This document shows, piece by piece, positions 16,716 through 26,091 of a stretch of 64,000 bases of DNA (positions are counted from its first letter, which is position 1; every line of letters starts with the position of its first letter). The stretch comes from Polaribacter huanghezhanensis (GTDB taxonomy: Bacteria > Bacteroidota > Bacteroidia > Flavobacteriales > Flavobacteriaceae), in assembly GCF_030444335.1 (NCBI RefSeq), contig NZ_CP128595.1:1-64000 (forward strand), in the 5' to 3' direction. The position numbers were made by a program, and so were the translations under genes. The notes below the pieces were generated by a model. It was not told the DNA's origin. It did no database searches and saw only the letters and a program-made list of their open reading frames with translations.

Positions 16716-17864
16716 ATGGAAAATTCTAAAAGTAGAAGAGACTTTATCAAAAAAAGTATTGCAGCCGGAATTGTAATTCCTCTTTTTGGCTCAAGCTTAC
16801 TTGCTTGTGAAGCTGAAAAATCCAAAAAACTACGAATCTTAATTTTAGGAGGAACCAGTTTCTTAGGTCCTCATCAAATTGCATATGCATTAAAGCGCGG
16901 ACATTCGGTTTCTACTTTTACTCGTGGAAAAACAAAAGCTACTGTACACAAAGAATTATTTGATCAAGTAAAGCAATTAATTGGAGATAGAAATAACAAC
17001 TTAACTGCTTTAGAAAAAGGAGAATGGGATTTGGTAATTGACAATTCTGGCCAAAAAGTAAAATGGACCAAAGACACCGCCGAATTATTAAAAGGCAGCG
17101 CAAAAATCTATATGTACACTTCTTCTACAGGAGTTTATTATCCATATTTAGGTGATCATATTACGGAAGAAAATACTACACTTGCCAAAGAACCAGAAAC
17201 TGTAGAGCATGAAGATGAAAAATTAGAATATTGGTATGGCGTTATGAAAACCAATTCGGAAAATGCCGCGATAAAAGCTTTTGGAGCAGACAGAACAATT
17301 ATCGCTAGGCCAACATATATGTTTGGCCCTGGAGATAAAACAAATCGGTTTATTCATTGGCCAGTTCGTTTGGCAAAAGGTGGTGAAGTTTTAGTTCCTG
17401 GAAAAGCAGATGATTTAGTACAATATGCAGATGTACGTGATGTTGCTGAATTTATGATTCGTTTGGCTGAAGAAAAAATTACTGGAAAGTTTAATATTGC
17501 TGGACCCACAGAGCAACAAACTATGAATGCCTTTGTAAATGAAGCAAAAGGAGCTTTTGAGGTAAACACAACTATTGTTCCTGTTGATGATTATGATTTC
17601 TTACATCAAAATGGCGTGGATTATTTAGTGCCATGGATTCCTCCAATTGGAAAAAATTATGGATCTTCTAAAGCATCAAATACAAAAGCAATTGCTGCTG
17701 GATTAACATTTAGAGATTTAAAAACGTCTGTGAAGGAAATGCATGATTGGTGGTATTCTAATGCAATCACTCAAGAACAACGAGATGCTTTTGAAAAAAA
17801 TTCAAAAGGAATTTTAATGAATGAGCAAGAAATCATTAAAAAATGGAAAGCCTTAAAAGGTTAA
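16716..17864 (+). CDS. Exported NAD-dependent epimerase/dehydratase (Tat signal, lipobox)
   Basis: This 382 aa protein has an extended short-chain dehydrogenase/epimerase fold. The N-terminus carries a twin-arginine motif (SRRDFIKKS, residues 6-14), a hydrophobic stretch, and a lipobox ending LLAC, so it is probably folded with its cofactor, exported by Tat and lipidated. The Rossmann motif is ILGGTSFLG (about residue 43), and YWYGVMK contains the YxxxK catalytic pair. The substrate is unknown, perhaps a nucleotide sugar or cyclitol. It has its own intergenic region after the adhesin terminator. Convergent with the next gene (4 bp overlap). Confidence 0.88.
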   Translation: MENSKSRRDFIKKSIAAGIVIPLFGSSLLACEAEKSKKLRILILGGTSFLGPHQIAYALKRGHSVSTFTRGKTKATVHKELFDQVKQLIGDRNNNLTALEKGEWDLVIDNSGQKVKWTKDTAELLKGSAKIYMYTSSTGVYYPYLGDHITEENTTLAKEPETVEHEDEKLEYWYGVMKTNSENAAIKAFGADRTIIARPTYMFGPGDKTNRFIHWPVRLAKGGEVLVPGKADDLVQYADVRDVAEFMIRLAEEKITGKFNIAGPTEQQTMNAFVNEAKGAFEVNTTIVPVDDYDFLHQNGVDYLVPWIPPIGKNYGSSKASNTKAIAAGLTFRDLKTSVKEMHDWWYSNAITQEQRDAFEKNSKGILMNEQEIIKKWKALKG

Positions 17865-18433
17865 TTTATTTTTTTAATCTTGCTTTCAGCTATATCTTTA
17901 CCAATAGATTTTCCCAAAGAGGAGAATGAAAAAGTAAGTACTATAATTGCGCTCATAAACAACCAATTTGATTTATATACGTGTATTGAATCAAAAATTT
18001 CACTTTTACTTAAAGATTGAAATATAGCGAACGGAAAGTAGAAGTATTCCCTTAAACCTTCACTAAAGTTTTCAAACCAAAAAACGATATAAAGTAAAGA
18101 AAAAATATTCCAAATAAGAAAGGCAATAAAATTTTTAAAAAAGTTAGATGAAGCTTCAATATACTTATCGCAAATAGATCGTAAGTAGTTAGAACTGTTT
18201 CCTTCAATGCTCATTTCTTCTTTAATTTTATTCTTATAACCAATCATATTGCTAAAATTATCAACCATAAAATAGCATAAAACTACAGGTATAAGCATCA
18301 TCACAATTGAAGCTAAAAGAATGCAAATTAAAAGAATTGTATATTTAACATAATCAAATGCTGTTTGTAAATTGCTGTTTTCAAAAGTTTGAAAAAATAA
18401 ATATATGTTAAAAATAAAAACACTTTTTTTCAT
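17861..18433 (-). CDS. Hypothetical membrane protein
   Basis: I do not recognise this 190 aa protein. By eye it has four hydrophobic segments (about residues 30-60, 100-120, 130-140 weak, 155-175) separated by charged loops. The C-terminus is lysine-rich and presumably cytoplasmic. It is a single gene, convergent with the epimerase and divergent from the FAD dehydrogenase, with low-complexity AT-rich coding sequence. No catalytic motif is seen. Confidence 0.65.
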   Translation of the reverse strand: MKKSVFIFNIYLFFQTFENSNLQTAFDYVKYTILLICILLASIVMMLIPVVLCYFMVDNFSNMIGYKNKIKEEMSIEGNSSNYLRSICDKYIEASSNFFKNFIAFLIWNIFSLLYIVFWFENFSEGLREYFYFPFAIFQSLSKSEIFDSIHVYKSNWLFMSAIIVLTFSFSSLGKSIGKDIAESKIKKIN

Positions 18434-18588
18434 TTTACTGAGATGAGCAAAAAAAAATGGTTTGACTTATGGCTCTTTCAAATATAGTTAAAAAAATGTT
18501 AAAATTGAGAGATCTTTTTTAAATTTATTACTATACGTTTCTTTTATAACTCCAAATAATTTCCTGAAATTTAGAAGTAGAATTTCCT

Positions 18589-18596
18589 TATTTTTG
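18589..18596 (+). promoter_or_regulatory. TAnnTTTG box 4 nt before the ATG at 18601
   Basis: TATTTTTG fits the Bacteroidota -7 element and ends exactly 4 nt before the start codon, so the transcript would begin at or next to the ATG (leaderless). No TTTG is seen at the expected -33 position. Confidence 0.55.
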
Positions 18597-18600
18597 CTCC

Positions 18601-20157
18601 ATGGTAAAAGAGGTACAATTACGTATTCAGTTAAAAGAAGAAAAGATTACAGATATTCTGCTTAAAAAAGCAGCGCACCATTTAAACATCAAACCTTCTA
18701 CTATTTCTGGCGTAAAAATTTTACGGAAATCTATTGATGCTCGTAAACCACAAATTTACTTTAATTATAAAGTTGCTATTTACATCAACGAGCCTTTACC
18801 TGAAACTTCTGAATATCAGTTTGAATACAAAGATGTTTCTACCGCAAAAGAAGTTCACATTATTGGTTTTGGCCCAGCAGGAATGTACGCTGCGTTGCGT
18901 TGTATAGAACTAGGTTTTAAACCTATTGTGTTAGAACGCGGAAAAAATGTGCAAGACAGACGTAGAGATTTAAAAGCAATTAATCAAGATCATTTTGTAA
19001 ATGAAGATTCTAATTATTGTTTTGGTGAAGGCGGCGCTGGAACCTATTCTGACGGAAAATTATACACCAGAAGTTTAAAACGTGGCGATGTTCGTAGAAT
19101 TTTCGAAAACTTGGTTTTTCATGGAGCAACCGAACAAATTTTAGCAGATGCGCATCCGCATATTGGTACTAATAAATTACCCAAAATTATTGAGGCTATT
19201 CGGGAGACTATTTTGTCTCACGGAGGAGAAATCCATTTTGAAGCTAGAGTCACAGATTTTATCATCAAGAACAATAAAATTAAAGCAATTCAATTGCTAA
19301 ATGGAGCAGAAATGACTGTGAATTCAGTGATTTTAGCAACAGGACATTCGGCAAGAGATATTTACGAATTGTTACATAAAAAAGACATTGCAATCAAAGC
19401 AAAATCGTTTGCAATGGGCGTTCGTGTAGAGCATCCGCAACATATTATTGATGCTATTCAATATCATTGTGACGGAAAACGCGACGAATTATTACCTGCT
19501 GCAGCATATAGTTTAGTTCAGCAAGTAAACGAACGCGGTGTGTATTCTTTCTGTATGTGTCCTGGCGGATTTATCGTTCCGGCAGCAACCGCAAATGGCG
19601 AAGTTGTCGTCAACGGAATGTCGCCAAGCAGACGAAACAATTTATATGCAAATTCTGGAATTGTTGTTGAGTTAAACATCGACAAAGATTTTGCGAAATA
19701 CGAAAAATTTGGCCCTTTAAAAGGATTGGAATTTCAAAAAGATTTAGAGCGATTAGCGTTTACCTCTGGCGGAAGAAGTCAAACTGCACCAGCACAACGA
19801 TTGACAGATTTTGTAGAAGGAAATTTATCTGCAGATTTAAATTCAACTTCGTATCAACCAGGCTTAAAATCTGCTCCATTACACTCTTTATTGCCAAAAA
19901 TAATTGGTAGTAGATTGCGAAAAGGCTTTGAAGCATTCGGACAAAAAATGCACGGATATTATACCTCTGAAGCAAATATTGTTGGTGTAGAATCTAGAAC
20001 TTCATCTCCCGTAAACATTCCAAGAAAAGACAATTTAGAACATCCAGAAATAGAAGGATTATTTCCTTGCGGAGAAGGCGGTGGTTATGCTGGCGGAATC
20101 GTTTCTGCCGCAATGGACGGAGAACGATGTGCGGAAGCTGCAGTTGCCAATTTATAG
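18601..20157 (+). CDS. FAD-dependent dehydrogenase/oxidoreductase (COG2509-like)
   Basis: This is a 518 aa flavoprotein. A short N-terminal domain (about 1-80) of the kind seen in the COG2509 group is followed by the FAD-binding motif IIGFGPAGMYAAL (about residue 93) and ERG. Later motifs are EGGAGTYSDGKL and, at the C-terminus, PCGEGGGYAGGIVSAAMDG, which binds FAD. The family is uncharacterised in detail; it is predicted to oxidise or reduce a small substrate in the cytoplasm. It appears monocistronic with a promoter box just before the start. Confidence 0.9.
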   Translation: MVKEVQLRIQLKEEKITDILLKKAAHHLNIKPSTISGVKILRKSIDARKPQIYFNYKVAIYINEPLPETSEYQFEYKDVSTAKEVHIIGFGPAGMYAALRCIELGFKPIVLERGKNVQDRRRDLKAINQDHFVNEDSNYCFGEGGAGTYSDGKLYTRSLKRGDVRRIFENLVFHGATEQILADAHPHIGTNKLPKIIEAIRETILSHGGEIHFEARVTDFIIKNNKIKAIQLLNGAEMTVNSVILATGHSARDIYELLHKKDIAIKAKSFAMGVRVEHPQHIIDAIQYHCDGKRDELLPAAAYSLVQQVNERGVYSFCMCPGGFIVPAATANGEVVVNGMSPSRRNNLYANSGIVVELNIDKDFAKYEKFGPLKGLEFQKDLERLAFTSGGRSQTAPAQRLTDFVEGNLSADLNSTSYQPGLKSAPLHSLLPKIIGSRLRKGFEAFGQKMHGYYTSEANIVGVESRTSSPVNIPRKDNLEHPEIEGLFPCGEGGGYAGGIVSAAMDGERCAEAAVANL

Positions 20158-20253
20158 GCTATTAATTTTACGTTAAAACTATATTTTTATTTCGCATAAA
20201 AATGAATAATAGTGTATCTTCGCTACTGCTAAAAAAGAACCTTAAACAGGCAA

Positions 20254-20874
20254 ATGACTAAAAGAAAGAAAGTTCGAAAAAAATCGAAAACCAAATTATT
20301 ACATCAGTATTATTCGTATACTGGCTTTTATGGATTTGTTGGCAAAAGCTTACGTAAAGCAATTATTCCTATTGCTTTAGTAGTTGTTGGCTTGATTTTG
20401 TTTAACAAATACATATACAACATCAACGATGGTTTGCAACACATGACCGAAACATTTTCTACATTTGGGGTGTTATCGGTTTTCTTTATTTCTGAATCTT
20501 TTTTAGGGTTAATTCCACCTGAAATTTTTATTGCTTGGTCTAAAAAAACAGCTGATCCAATTATCACTTTAGCTATTTTAGCAACTTTATCGTATAGCGG
20601 AGGAATCATTTCCTTTTTTATTGGAAAAGCTGCATTAAAAATCGAAAAAGTGAAAAATTTCTTAGAAATAAAAATGGCAAAACAATTGAGAAATACCAGT
20701 AAATGGGGCGGATTCTTAATTGTTGTTGGCGCTTTATTACCTATTCCGTTTTCTATAACTTGTATGGCCGGCGGATTGATAAAATATCCATTAAAAGGCG
20801 TTGTATTATTTGGATTGTTCCGTTTTGCTCGTTTTGCGGTGTATGCATTGGCAATCTTTCATTTGGTTGATTAG
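20254..20874 (+). CDS. VTT/DedA-family membrane protein (YqaA-like)
   Basis: This 206 aa membrane protein has a very basic N-terminus (MTKRKKVRKKSKTK) and about five hydrophobic segments. The block SESFLGLIPPEIFIAW and the later WGGFLIVVGALLPIPFSITCMAGG resemble the VTT/SNARE-associated (DedA, YqaA) fold, in which similar re-entrant segments are thought to act in lipid flipping. It sits alone between the FAD dehydrogenase and the DUF1456 gene. The specific lipid or function is unknown. Confidence 0.8.
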   Translation: MTKRKKVRKKSKTKLLHQYYSYTGFYGFVGKSLRKAIIPIALVVVGLILFNKYIYNINDGLQHMTETFSTFGVLSVFFISESFLGLIPPEIFIAWSKKTADPIITLAILATLSYSGGIISFFIGKAALKIEKVKNFLEIKMAKQLRNTSKWGGFLIVVGALLPIPFSITCMAGGLIKYPLKGVVLFGLFRFARFAVYALAIFHLVD

Positions 20875-20942
20875 CTAATTTTATAAGTTAGTCTTCTTAT
20901 ATAATTATTTTAACAAAAGCAACTTACTTAACACGAATAACT

Positions 20943-20950
20943 TATTTTTG
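20943..20950 (+). promoter_or_regulatory. TAnnTTTG box 4 nt before the ATG at 20955
   Basis: TATTTTTG followed by TTCT and the ATG. The geometry is the same as at 18601, 29204 and 34934 and implies a leaderless mRNA. Confidence 0.55.
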
Positions 20951-20954
20951 TTCT

Positions 20955-21239
20955 ATGGGATTAACAAACAACGATATTTTTAAGAAATTACGTGTAGCAC
21001 ACAAGTTGCGAGACACTGATATTATTGACATTTGTAAATTGGTAGATTTTAAAGTTTCTAAAGGCGAATTGGGTGCTTTTTTTAGAAATGAAGAACATCC
21101 AAAATACATGGAATGTGGCGATCAAATATTACGAAATTTTTTAAACGGATTAATTATTCATTTACGTGGACCAATGCCTGCAAAAGGAGAAAAACCTCAA
21201 CTAAAAAACAAACCTAATGACAGTAAAAAAGCCTTTTAA
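20955..21239 (+). CDS. DUF1456 (YehS-like) protein, single-domain
   Basis: This 94 aa protein matches the DUF1456/YehS family: the pattern LTNNDIFKKLRVAHKLRDTDIIDI, then GELGAFFRNEEHPKYMECGDQILRNFLNGL. YehS proteins usually hold two such units (about 150 aa); here one unit is followed by a charged Lys/Pro tail. The function is unknown. The stop codon lies about 20 nt past a possible ATG (21217) of the following broken TlpA-like gene. Confidence 0.85.
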   Translation: MGLTNNDIFKKLRVAHKLRDTDIIDICKLVDFKVSKGELGAFFRNEEHPKYMECGDQILRNFLNGLIIHLRGPMPAKGEKPQLKNKPNDSKKAF

Positions 21240-21256
21240 AAAGTAGTTTTTTTGTA

Positions 21257-22038
21257 TTGACATTCACTTTTCTAGTTTCTTGTAACCAAGAACCTAAAGT
21301 GCCAGCAGATTCTTTTACTGTTAGTGGAACCATAAAAGGTTTAGACACAAAATACATGTCTAGAAGTGTGCGTGATAGTACTGGAAAAAGAATTACAGAT
21401 TCTATTGCCCAATTAGACGAAAAAATTGTGCGTTTAAAAACAGATTTTGTACAAAACAACCCAACATCAGAAGCCGCTGTTTGGTATGTATCTGATATGA
21501 TGATTAGAAGTCAAATTTCTAACGAAGATGCCGTTGCTGCATTTAATAAATTTGATAAAAGCTTAAAAGATTTCAGCTATTACAAAGAAATTGCTTCTAG
21601 AGTAAAAGGAATAGAAGCTACATTGATTGGGAAAACTGTTCCTGACTTTACAAGCAACAACACATTGGATGGTTCATATTTCACATTCAATTCATTACGT
21701 GTAAATATGTGTTAATTGATTTCTGGGGAATTTGGTGTGGACCTTGTGTTGCAGAAATGCCTAAAGTAAAAGAATACAGTAAAAAATATGCTGATAAATT
21801 AACCGTTTTAGGAATTAACAGCGGAGATACCAAAGAAAGAATTAAAGATTTTATTCAAAAAAATAATTATACTTGGCAACAAGTGATGTCCGGAAAAGAT
21901 AGCGATGACTTGGTATTAAAATTTAATGTTGTTGGTTTCCCAACTAAGTTTATTATAGATCCTGAAGGAAAAATATTACATCGTTATATAGAAAGTGGAG
22001 AAAAAGCTTTTATTGATCTAGACAACTTACTCAAATAA
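21257..22038 (+). pseudogene. TlpA-family thiol:disulfide reductase lipoprotein, frameshifted
   Basis: Two frames together form one TlpA-type protein: 21257-21715 (lipobox-like FLVSC, start of a DUF4369-type domain, helical linker) and 21709-22038 (thioredoxin domain with active site WCGPC). The family's usual junction LRGKYVLIDFW is recovered by adding one G at about 21701 (CGTG read as CGTGG), so a one-base deletion splits the gene. The DUF4369-like part is only about 35 residues, far shorter than usual, suggesting an internal deletion. A natural start ATG at 21217 (MTVKKPFKK) is out of frame with the lipoprotein signal, hinting at a further indel. A sequencing error cannot be excluded for either shift. 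Confidence 0.8.
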
Positions 22039-22060
22039 GAGTCTACCTTTTTACAAAATA

Positions 22061-22095
22061 AAAAAGCTATCAATTCAAATTGACAGCTTTTTTTT
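22061..22095 (+). terminator. Rho-independent terminator after the TlpA-like gene
   Basis: AAAAAGCT-A-TCAATT and AATTGA-C-AGCTTTTTTTT form a hairpin with one mismatch, a two-base loop and a T-run. Confidence 0.8.
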
Positions 22096-22149
22096 ATCTT
22101 CTTTTGATTAAAAAATAATACCTTAGTAAAAACCAATTACCCCATTTTT

Positions 22150-23820
22150 ATGTCAGATTTTTCCAAAACAAGAATAGAATTAGTCTTTAATCTTTCGATT
22201 TTAACAACAGTAATTACAATTATTTGGTTTTTTGTTGCAAGAACAATTGGACTGCCTGAATTAAGCAATTACCTCGGTCTTACAACAATCCTTTTTATTG
22301 CCTCAGCTATCATATCTAAATATGGCAACCTAACAGCTGCTAGAGTAATTTACATGCTTGCCTTAAACTTAAGCGTGTCTTTAACAGCCTCTTTTATAGG
22401 AAAAGGAGGTAGTGTAGAATTTGTACTAATGTTTGCCATTGGGTTACCATTTATCTTTTTTTCCTTTAGAAGAGAAAAATTTTATGTAGCTCTCTTTACC
22501 ATACTACCAGTAATACTTTGGATACTTTTACACGTTACCGACTTCAAACTATTTACAGACAAACAAATGGATCCTGAAATGGCAATAAATATTGTGTATC
22601 CATTTTCAGTAATTAGCACCATCGTTTTAGTAACCTTTCAACTGATTTATTTTTCTTTATTAAATGCTCGTTATTATTCTAAAATCCACAATAAAAGAGA
22701 AGAAGCTATTGAAGCATCTAATGCTAAATCTCAGTTTTTAAGTACGATGAGTCATGAAATTAGAACTCCTTTAAATGCTATTATTGGATTGTCTTATATA
22801 TTAGGTGACACAAATCCACGTCCAGATCAAGAACAAAATATTGAAGCCCTTAACTACTCTGGTAAAATTTTACTAAATCTATTAAACAATGTATTAGATT
22901 ATAGCAAAATGGAATCAACAACGATAGAACTAGACCTTATACCTACAAACATATCTGAAGCAATAAAACAAATCAAAAAAATACATGAAGCTAGCTGTTT
23001 AAGAAAAGGAATTACCTTAGATCTAGAAGTTGATGAAAACCTACCAATAGTTTGGTTAGACATAGTACGCTTTAATCAAGTAATTAACAATCTTGTTTCG
23101 AACGCAATTAAATTTACAGAAAAAGGCGGAGTCAAATTAATGATAAAAAAACAATCAGAATCTGACGATAAAATTGTGTTACATACAGAAGTAAAAGATA
23201 CCGGTATTGGATTGACAGAAGAACAACAAGAAAAAATATGGGATGCTTTTACACAAGCATCAAGCAGCACGAATCGTTTGTATGGTGGAACTGGACTAGG
23301 ACTTTCTATTGTGAAAAGTATCATAACAGCAATGGATTCTAACGTAACAATTAAAAGTACTCCAGGCAAAGGAAGTCGTTTTTATTTTGATATAGAATTA
23401 AAAGTATCATCTAAAAACGAACTTGAAAAACAAACTCAAAAAAAGGAACACGACTTTAAAGGTAAAAAAATTCTATTAGTAGAAGACAACCTTATAAATG
23501 TAATGGTTGGTAAACAAATCTTAGAAAAAGAAGAATTAGAGGTAGATGTAGCAAACGATGGAGAAATAGCTGTAAGCATGGTAAAAGAAAATAAATACGA
23601 TGCTATTTTAATGGACATTCAAATGCCGATAATGGATGGCTATACTGCTTCTAAAGAAATAAGGAAATTTAACACTACAGTTCCTATTTTAGCCCTTTCT
23701 GCTTCTGTTTTTGCTGAAGTAAAAAGTAAAATCGAAGATAGCGGGATGGATGGATTTGTGTATAAACCTTTTAAACCTGAAGATCTTTTAAATAAAATTG
23801 AAGAAATGATTTATAAATAA
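22150..23820 (+). CDS. Hybrid sensor histidine kinase/response regulator
   Basis: This 556 aa signalling protein has an N-terminal membrane domain with five or six hydrophobic segments (about 1-175), a HisKA domain with the phospho-His at about residue 202 (STMSHEIRTPLNA), a HATPase_c domain with NLVSNAIKFT (N box), DTGIGL and YGGTGLGLSI (G boxes), and a C-terminal receiver domain with phospho-acceptor Asp at about 489 (LMDIQMP) and the conserved Lys in YKPF. There is no output DNA-binding domain and no partner regulator adjacent, so it probably relays to a distant protein. The stimulus is unknown. Confidence 0.93.
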   Translation: MSDFSKTRIELVFNLSILTTVITIIWFFVARTIGLPELSNYLGLTTILFIASAIISKYGNLTAARVIYMLALNLSVSLTASFIGKGGSVEFVLMFAIGLPFIFFSFRREKFYVALFTILPVILWILLHVTDFKLFTDKQMDPEMAINIVYPFSVISTIVLVTFQLIYFSLLNARYYSKIHNKREEAIEASNAKSQFLSTMSHEIRTPLNAIIGLSYILGDTNPRPDQEQNIEALNYSGKILLNLLNNVLDYSKMESTTIELDLIPTNISEAIKQIKKIHEASCLRKGITLDLEVDENLPIVWLDIVRFNQVINNLVSNAIKFTEKGGVKLMIKKQSESDDKIVLHTEVKDTGIGLTEEQQEKIWDAFTQASSSTNRLYGGTGLGLSIVKSIITAMDSNVTIKSTPGKGSRFYFDIELKVSSKNELEKQTQKKEHDFKGKKILLVEDNLINVMVGKQILEKEELEVDVANDGEIAVSMVKENKYDAILMDIQMPIMDGYTASKEIRKFNTTVPILALSASVFAEVKSKIEDSGMDGFVYKPFKPEDLLNKIEEMIYK

Positions 23821-23880
23821 ACCATTCTAATCTTTAAAATTTATAAAAATAGACTCGCTATTAAAATATACTTTGATCGC

Positions 23881-25977
23881 TTATTTTTTTATTCCCATCG
23901 GAGAATAAATTCGTACTGCATTTTTTAAAACCTCTTCTTTATTTAAGGTCATTTTTTTAAGTTGCTGTGTAGCAAATAATTTCATTTCTGATGTGTAGTA
24001 CTTACTTTCAGGTTTTTCTGATGAACCGTACGTATTTACACTTTCTATCTCTACTCCATTTTTTCCAAACCGAACTAATTCTATATACGATTCTCCCGCA
24101 AAAGCTTTGTACGTTACGTCTTTCATTTCTTTGCTATAAATTGCCGCCAACACATCTGGCATTCCTGCCATTGGTAAATTTACATCTCCACGAATTAAAC
24201 GTTGTACTTTTTTTAATGGAACTTTTAAAGTTCCGTATTTTTCTAACAATTCCTTTTTTGCTTCCCTAATTCCAGCTACACAATCTTCTTCTGTGATGGT
24301 TCCATAACGAATATTTCTTCCTGCTTCTGTTCTAATTCTATCAATTTCTAACCAAGTGATGATAAACAATGGCGCCGTTGTATTTTCTAAATCAGATTTT
24401 CGATTCCAGTTGGTTAATTGTGCAATTGCATCAGCAATATCTGGATATTTAGAAGTATCTAAATGCATTAAATCTTCTAAATTGATTGCTTTTGGAGTCG
24501 TCATTTTTGACGGATATTGATTGTCGTATTTTATCCGTTTAAAATCGGTGTACGACAACGAATCGTATTGAGAAATCAATTCTAAAAATCGAGAACTTCT
24601 ATTATTTTCTAATCCTTTAGATTGGTACCCCATTAATTTATTTAAACTCGTTTCTTTAAAATTTGATACTGAATCTGTTGCAGAATACGGAGTGTTATTG
24701 GTGTTAAAGACCCAACCATCTTTAGGATTTAACACTTGTGGCAAACTATCTACTGGAACTGTTTCTGTTCCCCACAAGGTTTCTGAAGTATTTCCTGGTA
24801 AAATTCCGCTCCAATCGTATTTTGGATTTCGATTTGGAAAACCGCCATTGCTTAAAAAATAAATATTGTCTTCTTTATCTGCGTACACAAAATTCAATGT
24901 AGAAATTCCGCGCATTGCAATGGCCTTTTTAAACTCGTTAAAGTTTTTAGCTTTGTTCATTTCGTACCACTGCTCTGCCATTTTTATAGAACGACCAACT
25001 ACAAAACTCCATGCAAAAACACCTTGTTCTGTTTTAAAAGTGGGTCCGTATTTACTTTCGTAAATCGTTTTGCTAATCGGAAATTTTATAGGTCCAGCTA
25101 ATTTAAACCAAGACGTATATTTCTTTTCTTTCAGCTCTAACCATTTTCCATCGAATTTGTATTGATTGTTGTTTTCTGGATTCATTTCTAATTGATACAC
25201 ATCCGAAAAATCTGCATGATTTACCGTATGCGCCCAGGCTAAATCTTCATTTGCTCCATGAAAAATGCAAATTCCACCCGCAAAAGTTCCACCTAAAATA
25301 TTCATTCCTTCTTCGCTAACTAAATGCGCTTCGTACCAAGAATACCAACCTTCTAATGGTTGATGCGAATTGATTGCCAAATACGTTTTGTTGTCTTTTG
25401 TTTTTCGTTTAGAAATGGCAATTCCATTGGAGCCTTTTGGCACATCAGAATTTAAGTCTTTTAAAATGGTTCCGTTCATTATTTTCGCCAAATCTTGTCC
25501 GGCATGCGACACTTCTAAATTCCCTAATAAATAACCAACAATTACATCTTGCCCAGTTATTGGAAACAAATCATCTAATTGCACTTCCTCTGGATGTAAT
25601 TTTGCGTAGGCATTTACGCCAGCAACAAAACTTTCTAAATAGGTTTTAAATTTTCCGGTTACATCTCGTTCGTAATTGGCTTTTGCAATTTCTTGCAATC
25701 CCATAAATTTGATTCCGAAATCTGCAACCAAACCTTCTTTTCCTTTTATTTCACCTAACATTCCTTTACAAGCCGCCATCAATTCTTGCAACGTAATAAA
25801 TTGATCTTCGCATTGCGCCCAAGCCAAACCATAGGCAACTTCTGCATCTGTTTTTGCAAAAATATGCGGAACACCATATATATCTCTAGCAATTTTAATT
25901 GCAGAGATTTCTACAGGTTCTGGTTTTTTAGCACAACTTGCCAACAGCAAGACAACAAAAAGAAATACAATTCTCAT
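23881..25977 (-). CDS. Penicillin acylase family Ntn-hydrolase, lipoprotein
   Basis: This 698 aa protein belongs to the penicillin acylase/acyl-homoserine-lactone acylase superfamily. The signal sequence MRIVFLFVVLLLASC ends with a lipobox. The alpha chain begins IARDIYGVPHIFA with AYGLAWAQCEDQF. The predicted autocatalytic cleavage and nucleophile is Ser183 in PKGSNGIAIS, followed by beta-chain motifs (NSHQPL, FHGANEDLAWAHTVN). It would cleave an amide bond in the periplasm or at the cell surface, such as acyl-homoserine lactones, penicillins or peptides. It is transcribed alone; the divergent neighbour is the Crp-type regulator. Confidence 0.92.
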   Translation of the reverse strand: MRIVFLFVVLLLASCAKKPEPVEISAIKIARDIYGVPHIFAKTDAEVAYGLAWAQCEDQFITLQELMAACKGMLGEIKGKEGLVADFGIKFMGLQEIAKANYERDVTGKFKTYLESFVAGVNAYAKLHPEEVQLDDLFPITGQDVIVGYLLGNLEVSHAGQDLAKIMNGTILKDLNSDVPKGSNGIAISKRKTKDNKTYLAINSHQPLEGWYSWYEAHLVSEEGMNILGGTFAGGICIFHGANEDLAWAHTVNHADFSDVYQLEMNPENNNQYKFDGKWLELKEKKYTSWFKLAGPIKFPISKTIYESKYGPTFKTEQGVFAWSFVVGRSIKMAEQWYEMNKAKNFNEFKKAIAMRGISTLNFVYADKEDNIYFLSNGGFPNRNPKYDWSGILPGNTSETLWGTETVPVDSLPQVLNPKDGWVFNTNNTPYSATDSVSNFKETSLNKLMGYQSKGLENNRSSRFLELISQYDSLSYTDFKRIKYDNQYPSKMTTPKAINLEDLMHLDTSKYPDIADAIAQLTNWNRKSDLENTTAPLFIITWLEIDRIRTEAGRNIRYGTITEEDCVAGIREAKKELLEKYGTLKVPLKKVQRLIRGDVNLPMAGMPDVLAAIYSKEMKDVTYKAFAGESYIELVRFGKNGVEIESVNTYGSSEKPESKYYTSEMKLFATQQLKKMTLNKEEVLKNAVRIYSPMGIKK

Positions 25978-26091
25978 AAAAAAGGTTTTTGTAAAGATAA
26001 GGAGTTTGAAAAATAGTCCAATTTGTTTCTAAACTCAATTTAGGGTAACTTCGCTAAACTTATGATATAAAACATCATAGAGTAACAACTA

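Noticed and set aside
21257..21715. Complete small lipoprotein gene on its own
   Set aside because: Its last residues continue in another frame into a thioredoxin domain, so it is part of a frameshifted TlpA-like gene.
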